From positions 3,845,501 through 3,909,500 of the forward strand of contig NZ_CP086610.1 in assembly GCF_020883495.1 (NCBI RefSeq): 64,000 nucleotides of DNA. Direction: 5' to 3'. Each line of letters starts with the position of its first letter. Position 1 is the first letter of the stretch. Under the pieces are notes generated by a model. The model ran no database searches. It saw nothing but the letters and a program-made list of their open reading frames with translations, and was not told the DNA's origin. The translations under genes were made by a program, and so were the position numbers. Below are positions 46,933 to 55,365 of the stretch, piece after piece. This DNA is from Shinella zoogloeoides. GTDB taxonomy: Bacteria; Pseudomonadota; Alphaproteobacteria; Rhizobiales; Rhizobiaceae.

Positions 46933-48248
46933 CAGTAGATTTCTCTCAGTTCAACCTCGGCCGGATCCCACTGATCGACAGCCATAGCCGTACATTCGGC
47001 AATAAGCAGATCAAGGACCGCCTCAATCTTGCGAACGTCATATGAGCCATCGCGCAATGTCTGAGGGGTCTGTTTCAAAAATTCCTTGATATAGGACTCC
47101 TTGAATTCCAGCGCCCCTTGATAGATGCCGAGGCCCTTCTTGTAGTTGGTCCAAAGCACCTTGGCCGGCGGGTGACCGCCGACCTCAAGATCGAGATAGC
47201 ATTCGATCGCTGCAGCACGACGATTGATGTCCGAGCTGTGCAAGCCCTCGGGTCCTTCAGCCGGAAAGGCGCGAAACGCGTCGAGTTCGGGCAGCATTAT
47301 CCGGCGCATGTTGGCGGGAAGGGTAAGCGTCGAAAGCTTCTGATGGGCGTCGAGCCCCTCGGCGTCGTTATCGAAAACAAAGACGACCTGATTCTGGACG
47401 TCGATTTTCGCGAGGCCTTCGGCAAACTTCACCAGATTGCCAGTGCCGGAAAACGGATGGCTCTCGCTGACGTCGATAAACCGAAAGAAATCCGCGATTC
47501 CTGGGCGCATTAGCGCGAGCGCGTGCTTCAAGATATGCACGTCCGAGCTGCCTTCCGTCGCGATCAGGAACGTCTCGGTGCGACGCGCGTGCGGCACGAA
47601 CTCGCGCTCGGGCGCATAGCCGTTCTCGACTAGCGGCCCATATTGCCAGACGACCGGCGCATCACCGTTTGCATCCGCCAACATTCGCAGCACCGAATAC
47701 GGGTGCAGGATATCGATTAAGCCGCCAAAAAAGGTCCGCTCCGAATAAGCCTGGCTATCGTATGGTCGATAAAAGGGAAACCGCTCAAGCTGCATCCCAG
47801 CAAAGCGACCTCGAATTTTCGCTTCGCTTGCGTCGTCTGAGCCAGAGATGAATGTGTCGTCGAGACGATCGAGCGGATGCGCGTTCACAAACTCCATGAA
47901 CTCCAAAAAGCTCATCGCATCTGGAACAGGCCCGTCCTCCTCATCCTGAAGAGACTGCCTCTCTTCAAGCCAGTTTTGTACCACGGCGTCATATTCGCGC
48001 CGTACCCGCTCCAAATCAAAGCCCAGGAGTTCTAGCCGGGGAACGACATCTCTGAGCTGCCGTGTGAACGCCATTTCGGAAGGTGTGGGATCCTCGCCCT
48101 CCTTCTCGTACCAATCATAGTCGAGTTGATCACTCTTGACCGCCTTCCGATCTTGTTCCTGAAAAATCGGTCCGTGATCAATTCCCCGGTGGTTTTTACT
48201 GTACGTAATCGACACCCCGGCAACGTCGAGCGTAATCTCAGTACCCAA
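46932..48248 (-). CDS. HEPN/Toprim-associated N-terminal domain protein with a Toprim domain
   Basis: The 438-residue protein starts with a domain resembling the HEPN/Toprim-associated N-terminal domain (MGTEITLDVAGVSITYSKNH). The C-terminal half has a Toprim core: TEGSSDV (Glu232) and VFDNDAEG (Asp293, Asp295). Toprim domains bind metal and cut nucleic acid or nucleotides. It is the first gene of a two-gene operon with the trypsin-like protease and is divergent from the operon at 48603. I know of no characterised system with exactly this pair. Confidence 0.75.
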   Translation of the reverse strand: MGTEITLDVAGVSITYSKNHRGIDHGPIFQEQDRKAVKSDQLDYDWYEKEGEDPTPSEMAFTRQLRDVVPRLELLGFDLERVRREYDAVVQNWLEERQSLQDEEDGPVPDAMSFLEFMEFVNAHPLDRLDDTFISGSDDASEAKIRGRFAGMQLERFPFYRPYDSQAYSERTFFGGLIDILHPYSVLRMLADANGDAPVVWQYGPLVENGYAPEREFVPHARRTETFLIATEGSSDVHILKHALALMRPGIADFFRFIDVSESHPFSGTGNLVKFAEGLAKIDVQNQVVFVFDNDAEGLDAHQKLSTLTLPANMRRIMLPELDAFRAFPAEGPEGLHSSDINRRAAAIECYLDLEVGGHPPAKVLWTNYKKGLGIYQGALEFKESYIKEFLKQTPQTLRDGSYDVRKIEAVLDLLIAECTAMAVDQWDPAEVELREIY

Positions 48249-48551
48249 GCTCTATCCCCCCGAACCGTCCCGTCACGCCGTCACCCTATCTGCTCGACCT
48301 TGATCGATCCTGGCCGCAAGGGCTTGATCAGGTCGCGCCTCAAAACGGATGGAACGAGCCAGTCAGCCCAAGCCTCGCGTTCGAGAACGACAATCTGCCG
48401 TCATGGTAGGCAATCATCACGGCGCCCTCGTAGGCGTGATGTTCATGATCGCCGTCGGCTTTGCCGACGCGATTGGGCGGGGGAGCAAGCGCCGCTACCA
48501 GATCCTCAAAATCCAAAGGTCACCCCCCCTATCGTATCCGCCCGCCACCCA

Positions 48552-48579
48552 TTGACAGGCCGTTATAACCGGTCATATT
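48552..48579 (+). promoter_or_regulatory. Sigma-70-like promoter for the operon at 48603
   Basis: TTGACA (48552-48557), a 16-bp spacer and CATATT (48574-48579) precede an AAAGGAGG ribosome site (48588-48595) and the ATG at 48603. The rest of the 354-bp divergent gap (48249-48602) shows no credible gene. Confidence 0.65.
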
Positions 48580-48602
48580 TGCCCGGTAAAGGAGGCCCCG
48601 TC

Positions 48603-49157
48603 ATGTTTGCCTATAATCCCGAAAAATTCGCGTCGCTGTATGAGACCGAACTGGGTCAGCGCATCTGGGCGTTCCTGATACAAGCCGAAAATGTTGCCCG
48701 TCTGGAAACCGCCTCTCAGCTCAGCAAGCCGGCGGTCGAAGGGATTGAGGAGCAGCTCCTTGATGAGTTTCGGGAGGACATCCTTGCCGACCGCGTCAAG
48801 CAGATGGTCGGCCACATGGTTCGCCAGATTCTGGAGCAGCGCGACTGGGTTTTGGATCAGACAGACGTGAAGGTGCAATCTGTGCCGTTCAGCAAGGCCG
48901 CGCGCTATCGCCGGCCCGACTGGATCACCTTCCACGCGTTCCGCAACACCAGTGACCCGCGCGATGTCGTTATCACCGATCGCCGCCAGAACGCGGCCCT
49001 CCCGACCGACGCCCGATGGTCCTACTACGCGACCTTCGCCAGTCCGTTGAAGGCGGCCGTGGCGTTTGGCGTGCGCGACATCCGCCAGCTTCGCCAACAT
49101 GTGCATGCGCATGGCTACCAGCGGGTGCGCATCGAGCGGATGCTGCGGCGCGCGTAA
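48603..49157 (+). CDS. Hypothetical protein, first gene of the HEPN operon
   Basis: The 184-residue protein starts after a near-consensus AAAGGAGG. It is rich in charged helices in its first half and has no signal peptide, membrane span or known motif. Its TAA shares a base with the ATG of the next gene (TAATG). I do not recognise the family. Its place at the head of a coupled operon with two HEPN-motif proteins suggests a partner, sensor or antidote, but nothing proves it. Confidence 0.75.
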   Translation: MFAYNPEKFASLYETELGQRIWAFLIQAENVARLETASQLSKPAVEGIEEQLLDEFREDILADRVKQMVGHMVRQILEQRDWVLDQTDVKVQSVPFSKAARYRRPDWITFHAFRNTSDPRDVVITDRRQNAALPTDARWSYYATFASPLKAAVAFGVRDIRQLRQHVHAHGYQRVRIERMLRRA

Positions 49158-49762
49158 TGTTCATGGCGGACCGGTCTCACATTGCGCTAACCAACCGTGA
49201 CGAACCCGTGCTTCTGGCTTGGCCGATACCGGGCAATCCGGGAGGATTCGTCAGGTTCGACAGGGCCACTGATTGGCGCGACTTCGTCGAGGGCCTCGGC
49301 ATAGACGCGCGGATTCCCGACATCGTCCGCGCGAAGTTTGCCCGCGCCCAGACGCTCTACATGCTGGGCTGGGTCGATTTCAGCGTGGTGAAAGCCGGTG
49401 AGCTTGCGGCCTTGATCGCCCTGGAGCTCGCGTTGATGGATCGCTACGGCGGGCAGGTCTCCAAGAGTAAGCGCAGTTTCGCCGCGCTGTTGAAATATAT
49501 GGTGGATGCCGATGGGCTAACCGACGGGCAGATCCCAATGGTGACTCGCTGCGGCGGAACGGCCGTAGGTCAGTTGACGGGCGAGACGCATCCGACCCTC
49601 GCCGAGCGTCGAAACATGTTGGCGCACGGTGACCCGTTTGACGGGCTGCCCACGGGCGGCCTCCTCGAACTGGTACGAGACCTAATTAACTTCGCCTACC
49701 GCCACTACATCGCTGAAGCGGCGAGTCTCGGCGTGACGCCGGCGTCGGCTGGGCGTGTATAA
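49157..49762 (+). CDS. Protein with HEPN-type RNxxxH motif
   Basis: The 201-residue helical protein contains RRNMLAHGDP, with Arg152 and His157 in the R-x4-H spacing of HEPN ribonucleases (RN at the front, as usual). An upstream helix with Glu and Asp (GELAALIALELALMDRYG) fits the HEPN first helix. The gene is joined by TAATG overlaps to both neighbours. Function is inferred only from the motif; the rest is unrecognised. Confidence 0.7.
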   Translation: MFMADRSHIALTNRDEPVLLAWPIPGNPGGFVRFDRATDWRDFVEGLGIDARIPDIVRAKFARAQTLYMLGWVDFSVVKAGELAALIALELALMDRYGGQVSKSKRSFAALLKYMVDADGLTDGQIPMVTRCGGTAVGQLTGETHPTLAERRNMLAHGDPFDGLPTGGLLELVRDLINFAYRHYIAEAASLGVTPASAGRV

Positions 49763-51078
49763 TGCCGGCAAGCTCCTCGATGATCGCTGCTGTCGAAGCC
49801 CTGTGGCGCATACCACGACCGGGGCCTGATAATCTTTTGGCCGCCCCCAGCTTCGTCGCGCTGAGCGAGCTGTGCCAAGCGGAGTATGGCGGCGGCAAAC
49901 CGGTCTTTGCATTGAGCTCCGCGCTACGCTCGCTGGGGCTGCCGTGTCATCTCCCGGCGAACTGTGCTGACCTAAGCTTGGATCCGGTTAGTGCGGCGAA
50001 CGCGATTCACGAGGCCTACAACCGCAAAACCACGCTGCGACGACATCTGTGTCCACTGGATCTGGCGGACCAACTGCCAATGCTGAGCTTTGGCAACGCT
50101 CGCGTTGCAGAATTCAGAGCTGACGAGTTGGCGGATCTGTTCGACGTCCCGCGTCTTGCCCGCAACTTCCACAACCAGCCGTTCGAAGCCAAGCGTCTGG
50201 CCCAATTCCACTGGCTTGTCGTGGAAGAAGAAATCGTACTCGACCCTCGGCCCGAGGCGCGCAGCTCTCCGTTCATGTACATGACGTTCGACCGGGATTT
50301 CGGCGAGATCGACCCCCATGTTGGTCGTTTCCCACCAGCGGTCGAAGCGGCGCTCTTCTTCCTGCTGCTGGCGCCATGGGAACGGTGGTCGACGATGCAG
50401 GAAATCGACTGGAGAGGTTTTCGGGTGCCGTGGATTCACACGGTCGACGACGACCTGTTCATACGACCATCACCGCCGCCGAGTGCCGATAGCCTCAGCC
50501 TTGAGCCTTGGATCGTCCAGGACGATTGGGGTGACGACATTGAACTTGAACGTCCCACCGCCTTGCGCCTCGATGGGGATGCCACGTCAGGACTTTCTCT
50601 GTTTACCGATAGCGCGTGGAGAGAGCTGGAAACGGCAAGAGCGACCGGGCTTTTTGAGACTCCGGTCGCGCATTTCCTCGTTCGCGCCTTTCTCGCTGAC
50701 GGTATGGACGAGGTCATGGCGCATATGACCGCAATCGAGGCTGCGGTCGGTCTTGAGATGGATCATAAGAAGTGGCTCCGCCCGAAACCTGATCCGCACA
50801 AAAAGGTGTTGTCCGCGACGGACCGCGTCGCGGCGCGCATTGCCGCGGTCATGAACGATCGCGGATGCGTGCAGGCCTACAAGGATCTATTCGAACTTCG
50901 CAGCACCTTCGTACATGGACGGGCTGGGCTCCAGAAGGTTTCCACCGCACAGCGGGTCATGGCGCGCAGCCTGGCCCGCGGTGTTGCGCGAGGGCTCGTC
51001 GATATCGCCCTGCAGAACGCTCGCCCGCGCACGGACGTGATGGCCGATCTCCTCAGCCGCGGCGTGCAATTTCTCTAG
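49762..51078 (+). CDS. Large protein with a C-terminal HEPN-like (ApeA-type) domain
   Basis: The 438-residue protein has an uncharacterised N-terminal region of about 290 residues and a C-terminal helical domain with ELRSTFVHGR (Arg380-x4-His385), similar to Apea-like HEPN domains. ApeA HEPN proteins are phage-defence effectors that act on RNA. The start overlaps the upstream stop (TAATG). Two different HEPN-motif proteins side by side suggest a heteromer or a paired effector and regulator. Confidence 0.7.
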   Translation: MPASSSMIAAVEALWRIPRPGPDNLLAAPSFVALSELCQAEYGGGKPVFALSSALRSLGLPCHLPANCADLSLDPVSAANAIHEAYNRKTTLRRHLCPLDLADQLPMLSFGNARVAEFRADELADLFDVPRLARNFHNQPFEAKRLAQFHWLVVEEEIVLDPRPEARSSPFMYMTFDRDFGEIDPHVGRFPPAVEAALFFLLLAPWERWSTMQEIDWRGFRVPWIHTVDDDLFIRPSPPPSADSLSLEPWIVQDDWGDDIELERPTALRLDGDATSGLSLFTDSAWRELETARATGLFETPVAHFLVRAFLADGMDEVMAHMTAIEAAVGLEMDHKKWLRPKPDPHKKVLSATDRVAARIAAVMNDRGCVQAYKDLFELRSTFVHGRAGLQKVSTAQRVMARSLARGVARGLVDIALQNARPRTDVMADLLSRGVQFL

Positions 51079-51108
51079 CGCCGCTCGGGTAGAATGGACT
51101 GAGGGGTA

Positions 51109-52512
51109 ATGGCGGAAAACGGATCTCTCCTGATCAAATCTATTAGCCAGCGGCAGTTCGAACTGCACGCCCTCTCTCTCGAACAAGGTCCGAACTTCGA
51201 GCCTTCGACGATTTTCGCCGCCTACCAGGTTGGCCGCGGCAGTGCCTGCGGATGCATTCTCCTCGCTCAGGACAGCGGCGCGTTCAGCACGCTGGCATTG
51301 CGACGGCGCGTTGATCACCGCTGGGTCTGCGTCGATCAGCAGGGTCCATTTTCTACGCCTGAACAGGCCCTGGACGCGCTCAGCATCGCCATGCGCGGCA
51401 GCGATGCGCCGGAGCCACTTCCGCCAGGCGCGCGACGGCGCGCGTCCCTTATGAAGGTCGGTCCCAAGGGCATCTCTCGAGAATTCGAGCTTTTGGCCGG
51501 AACGATCAGCCATGTGCCCGCGCTTGTCGCGGTTGGCGAATGCTACCTGGCGCTCCCTAATCCGGACGCGAACTTCGTCAGCGACCTGCAAACCAGCAAC
51601 TTCGCCTCACGCCTGTTCGAGCTCTACCTGTTTGCCTGTTTTCGGGAACAGGGTCTGATCGTCAGGCAGGACCACGTCTCGCCGGATTTCGAGATAGAAA
51701 AAGACGGCGCGGTCTGTTGGATCGAAGCTGTCACAGCAAATTCCGATATCCCCCACGCTGGCGGGATCGGCGACTGGGTTCATGCGCCTGAAGACCGCAA
51801 CGAGCGCCTCACGGGCGCGCCAGCAGAGCGGTTCGCCAAGACGTTACGCGGCAAACTCCAACGCAATTATCAGGCATCCGACCACGTCCGCGGACACCCA
51901 TTTGCAATCGCGATCGCTGACTTCCACGAGTCCGGCTCCATGGTCTGGAGTCGCGAGGCGCTTCCCACCTATCTTTACGGTCTGCGGGCCGACGTCCTCG
52001 GCGGCGGGACATCTCGCCGCGCGATTGGAACGCCGATCACCCATTTGACCGGAAAGCACTCCATCCCCGCCGGCCTCTTCCGTGACCCCGAATTCGCTCA
52101 TCTCTCGGCCGTGGTCTTCAGCAACGCTGGAACGATGGCCAAGTTCAACCGCATGGGGTTCCTAGCGGGCTACCAGCCCGAAGGCCTTAAAATGATACGG
52201 AGTGGCAGCCTCTTCGATCGAACACCGGGCGCACTCGACGCAATCCCGTTCGAGCTGGACGTCAGCAGCCCGGAATATGCTGCATTGTGGCCTTGGGGCG
52301 AGGCCTGGTGTCAGGAGTTGGAGGTCTACCACAATCCGCTGGCGACCCACCCGATCCCGTTCGATTTGATTCCTGGCGCCACCCACTGGTTTGATCGCCA
52401 CGGCGATATCGAGTGCAATACGATCTGGGCGAACTCGGTGCTGTCCTCTGTCACAGAACTGCAAATACCAAAGGGGATGGGCGACTTCGTTCCAGGTGAC
52501 CCGTCCGCGTGA
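51109..52512 (+). CDS. Predicted PD-(D/E)XK-like nuclease protein
   Basis: The 467-residue protein starts after GAGGGG. Near the middle it shows RLFELYLFACFREQG, then SPDFEIEKDG and CWIEAVTA, giving Glu171, Asp193 and Glu206-x-Val208. This arrangement resembles the restriction-endonuclease core, with Val in place of the usual Lys of E-x-K; several divergent families tolerate such a change. The gene follows the HEPN operon at 30 bp and is probably in the same transcript. Confidence 0.6.
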   Translation: MAENGSLLIKSISQRQFELHALSLEQGPNFEPSTIFAAYQVGRGSACGCILLAQDSGAFSTLALRRRVDHRWVCVDQQGPFSTPEQALDALSIAMRGSDAPEPLPPGARRRASLMKVGPKGISREFELLAGTISHVPALVAVGECYLALPNPDANFVSDLQTSNFASRLFELYLFACFREQGLIVRQDHVSPDFEIEKDGAVCWIEAVTANSDIPHAGGIGDWVHAPEDRNERLTGAPAERFAKTLRGKLQRNYQASDHVRGHPFAIAIADFHESGSMVWSREALPTYLYGLRADVLGGGTSRRAIGTPITHLTGKHSIPAGLFRDPEFAHLSAVVFSNAGTMAKFNRMGFLAGYQPEGLKMIRSGSLFDRTPGALDAIPFELDVSSPEYAALWPWGEAWCQELEVYHNPLATHPIPFDLIPGATHWFDRHGDIECNTIWANSVLSSVTELQIPKGMGDFVPGDPSA

Positions 52513-52584
52513 GCGCTGAACCTCGCTGAATCACGGATCTTTAGTGTATAGGTACAGTGTAAACCTAAAGAGATCGAGCAACGG

Positions 52585-53700
52585 GTGACGCGACCGACCA
52601 CATATTTTGGCAGATGGGGCGAGGTTCCCATCGATGCGGACGTGAGACCGTTCAGCACCATCAACCCGGTGCGCGGTGACGCTGGGCGAACGAACCGAAA
52701 GCATCACTTCGTCTCGGTCACCTACATGGACGGCTTCACCAACGACCGCGGGCGTGTCCATGTCTATCGCGCGGAAGCCCCAGAGACACCACTGCCCATG
52801 CAGCCTTCCGCCATCGGGTACGAAAACTACTATTACTCACAGCCGCTTCCCGAAGGGGGGCAGGAGAATCATCGCTTCGAAGATCTGTGGAGCTCCATCG
52901 AAACCGTATGGCCCGAGACAGTTCGCGCGTTACAGGCACGGCGGCTGTCGCCAGCGATCTCCTTCAATGTCCAAGGCATGCAAGCGATCATGCGCGCGCG
53001 CGTGCCTGCCACGCGCGACCGGGTCGCCTTGATGCTCGAAGCGAAGCTCCGTAGCGAATGCAAAATTCTCGAAGAAATGGGCGCCTTGCCACCGGAATAT
53101 GAGCGCTACGCCGGCCAGTTCGACACCATACCCGTCGGCATCAACCCGCATGAAACTCTGTTGGCAATGGAAAGGGAGTTCAAGACATTCGGCGATCTCT
53201 GCTTCCGGCTTGGTTTCGAGGTTCTTCACAACGAGACCGACACAGCATTTCTGACGTCTGATAATCCGGTCTGTAGTTATAATCCGAAGCAAACACTGAT
53301 TACGCGCAGGCCGTATGATCACTCTGGCGAGGTCGAGCTTATTTTCCCGATCACGGCACGGATGTTGGTGCGCGGTACGAGCAAACGAGGCCCGGCCAAT
53401 GTCATCTCCCGTCATCGGACCATCAACGACAAGCAGTTGGTCCGCCGTCTCAATCGCACAATCGCTCAGTTTGCGTACCGGATGACCATTGCTCAGGATC
53501 GATCGAGCGACGATCTCGTGCGCGCGCATGCGGCCCGCGTTCCAACGATCCAGACGGACGTCCGGCGCAATGGCAAGGAGGTCCAGATCCATGTTCGGGA
53601 CGTCTTTGGCCCTCGGCCGACGCTGTCCCAATATATCGACACGCCTGAGAAGGCTGCGCGTCTTGAGGCCAAGTTGGCCGCTGGAAAGAGCGAACTGTAG
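52585..53700 (+). CDS. DUF4238 domain-containing protein
   Basis: The 371-residue protein has the DUF4238 start block RKHHFVSVTYMDGF and a later FLTSDNPVC segment. The start used is GTG 52585; no clear ribosome site is visible. DUF4238 has no proven function but is frequently found in mobile elements and defence islands. A 72-bp gap with a partial inverted repeat around CTTTAG/CTAAAG separates it from the upstream gene. Confidence 0.75.
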   Translation: MTRPTTYFGRWGEVPIDADVRPFSTINPVRGDAGRTNRKHHFVSVTYMDGFTNDRGRVHVYRAEAPETPLPMQPSAIGYENYYYSQPLPEGGQENHRFEDLWSSIETVWPETVRALQARRLSPAISFNVQGMQAIMRARVPATRDRVALMLEAKLRSECKILEEMGALPPEYERYAGQFDTIPVGINPHETLLAMEREFKTFGDLCFRLGFEVLHNETDTAFLTSDNPVCSYNPKQTLITRRPYDHSGEVELIFPITARMLVRGTSKRGPANVISRHRTINDKQLVRRLNRTIAQFAYRMTIAQDRSSDDLVRAHAARVPTIQTDVRRNGKEVQIHVRDVFGPRPTLSQYIDTPEKAARLEAKLAAGKSEL

Positions 53701-53771
53701 CTTAGGGCGCGTGCGCTAAAGCGCCGTGACCTTCCGAACTGGGCTGCCACGCGATCCCGCCGCGGAGAGCT

Positions 53772-54362
53772 TCACGAGCGAGCGAACGCGAGCAAGGGGC
53801 CGTAGTCGCCCGCATCGGCGGCCTTAAGCGCCGCGATATACTCCTTTCGCGTTGCAGACGGATCGACGAGATTGACCTGACCCCAGGTGAAGCGCGGCTG
53901 ACCGAGTTCGACCGCGAGCAGATCGCCGATCATGCGAGAGAAGCGGCCGTTCCCGTTGGGATAGGGGTGGATCGCAACAACCCGGTGGCTGAACCGGATG
54001 GCGATTTCATCCGGCGGAAACGTGGAGTGCTCGACCCAGTATTTCGCGTCGTCGATCGTCTGATAATATTCGACCGGGATGCGATAGGCATCGATGCCGA
54101 TGTTGCGCGCCGTCGTGCGATACGTGCCCGCCCACTTCCAGACATCGCCATACATCTGTTTGTGCAGCTCGTTCAAAAAGCCCTGGTCCAGCACCTTCCG
54201 CTTTCGCCGCCCGACCCAGCGCACGGCGTCGGCGATGTTGGCGAGCTCCGCTTCGTTCAGTTCATCGCGCGTCGTAATGTAGGATGGAATGAGCTGTTCG
54301 CGTTCCTCGGCTTCGAGCGGCGTGTTCCCGTCATCGTCACCCTCAAAAAGCGGATCGCTCAT
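53772..54362 (-). CDS. Mobile mystery protein B (Fic-domain protein)
   Basis: The ATG at 54362 forms an ATGA overlap with the gene for protein A. The 196-residue product has the full Fic motif HPYPNGNGRFSR (132-143) and the preceding RDEL block. Fic proteins usually transfer AMP to target proteins. The B protein of this pair has no settled function. No inhibitory (S/T)xxxE(G/N) helix is obvious; protein A may be the regulator. Confidence 0.88.
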   Translation of the reverse strand: MSDPLFEGDDDGNTPLEAEEREQLIPSYITTRDELNEAELANIADAVRWVGRRKRKVLDQGFLNELHKQMYGDVWKWAGTYRTTARNIGIDAYRIPVEYYQTIDDAKYWVEHSTFPPDEIAIRFSHRVVAIHPYPNGNGRFSRMIGDLLAVELGQPRFTWGQVNLVDPSATRKEYIAALKAADAGDYGPLLAFARS

Positions 54363-54823
54363 TCCTTGTCCCACAGCTTGCGCGAGAAATGCGCGAGATA
54401 GTCGGCGACGATGCGACGCTTTTGCCCCTCAAGGTCTTCCACGCTCACCGCCTGGTTTTCGAGGCGCATCGTATGATTGAGATGCGCGAGTTCGTTCCTC
54501 ACCTTGCGCTCGGCTTGATCGAAGAGAATGTCGTCGAGAGGCTTGGTCGGGACGAAGGCATAGACGAGCTGACAGTCGAGCGCTTCGGCTGTCTCGCGCA
54601 AGGTCTTGAGGGTGATCGCACCGGTGGCTTCCGCCTTCTCGATAGCAGGCACACGCGACGGAGCCACGCCCATGCGCTCGGCGAGCTGGCGCGTCGTCAT
54701 GCCCAGAGCCTCCCGAATGGCTTTCGTCCAGCCGCGCGAGGGCGTCAAAATGCGCTCGGCTCGCAGCGGAGAAAGTCGCTTGTCGAGGTTCTTTCTGGCG
54801 AGTTTGGCTTGCTTGTCGCTCAT
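54359..54823 (-). CDS. Mobile mystery protein A (HTH regulator)
   Basis: The ATG at 54823 gives 154 residues with a Cro/C1-type helix-turn-helix (GMTTRQLAERMGVAPSRVPA). It matches the family named mobile mystery protein A. The longer frame to 54946 runs through the repeated operator sites and is rejected. The start codon itself lies in the first operator, so the pair is probably autoregulated, like a toxin-antitoxin module. Confidence 0.88.
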   Translation of the reverse strand: MSDKQAKLARKNLDKRLSPLRAERILTPSRGWTKAIREALGMTTRQLAERMGVAPSRVPAIEKAEATGAITLKTLRETAEALDCQLVYAFVPTKPLDDILFDQAERKVRNELAHLNHTMRLENQAVSVEDLEGQKRRIVADYLAHFSRKLWDKE

Positions 54824-54934
54824 ATATATGTGTCCATTTCTGGCTTCTTCTAACATATATATGTGAGCAAAACAATTAATGCCGCTCACCTCTGTATGAT
54901 CAATTTTCCAATGATCGCTCATATATAGATGAGC
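54821..54934 (-). promoter_or_regulatory. Three palindromic operator sites of the mobile-mystery pair
   Basis: CATATATATG at 54821-54830, ACATATATATGT at 54853-54864 and GCTCAT-N6-ATGAGC at 54917-54934 share a CTCATATATATGAG-like core. Centres are 33 and 67 bp apart. The first covers the start codon of protein A. Autorepression by its HTH is the likely purpose. Confidence 0.7.
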
Positions 54935-55243
54935 ATGAGCGGCCAATTAGGAGGAGAAAGCCTTCCCCTGGCGGCCGAGCCAAGGTCTCGGCCGACCCCT
55001 TCAGCGGGGTGTCCCCCGCAACGCCCCCTCCAAGCAAATGGCGATCAGGAGGCCACGGTCCTCAAACCTTTCGGTCCGATATCCTGATCCGGTCCTTGCT
55101 CCCGGCCGCCGCTCCGCTCTGGCCGGGGCGGATTGCTTGGGGGCGCTGCCCCCCGGCGCGGCACAAGGGGGCACCGGGCCGGTCTCCCCGACCTTCCGCG
55201 CGGATGCGTGTTTCTCACTCTCGCCCATAGCTTCGATCCGCTT

Positions 55244-55350
55244 GTGCAGGCCGGGTGATCCCCCTCCGGCCCGGCCCCCTTGCACCTTGCACCCCCCGGT
55301 CTCGCCGACGGGCAGGGTTGCAGCGCAGCGCTGCGCTTCAACCCAAGCCC
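55244..55350 (+). repeat. Repeated leader copy 1 (upstream of the ParB-like gene)
   Basis: This block is nearly identical to 60367-60472. It contains a perfect 16-bp palindrome AGCGCAGCGCTGCGCT at 55322-55337 that ends 28 bases before the ATG. Weaker similarity extends left to about 55110 (around GGGGCGCTGCCCCCCGG). The interval 54947-55365 has no credible gene. Confidence 0.85.
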
Positions 55351-55365
55351 ATAGGAGCAAAGACC

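Noticed and set aside
48349..48555. Possible short gene in the divergent gap before the HEPN operon
   Set aside because: No ribosome site and no coherent protein features; it runs into the promoter of the operon.
54824..54946. N-terminal extension of mobile mystery protein A
   Set aside because: The extension translates the palindromic operators and gives repeated HIYM-type peptides; the family start fits 54823.
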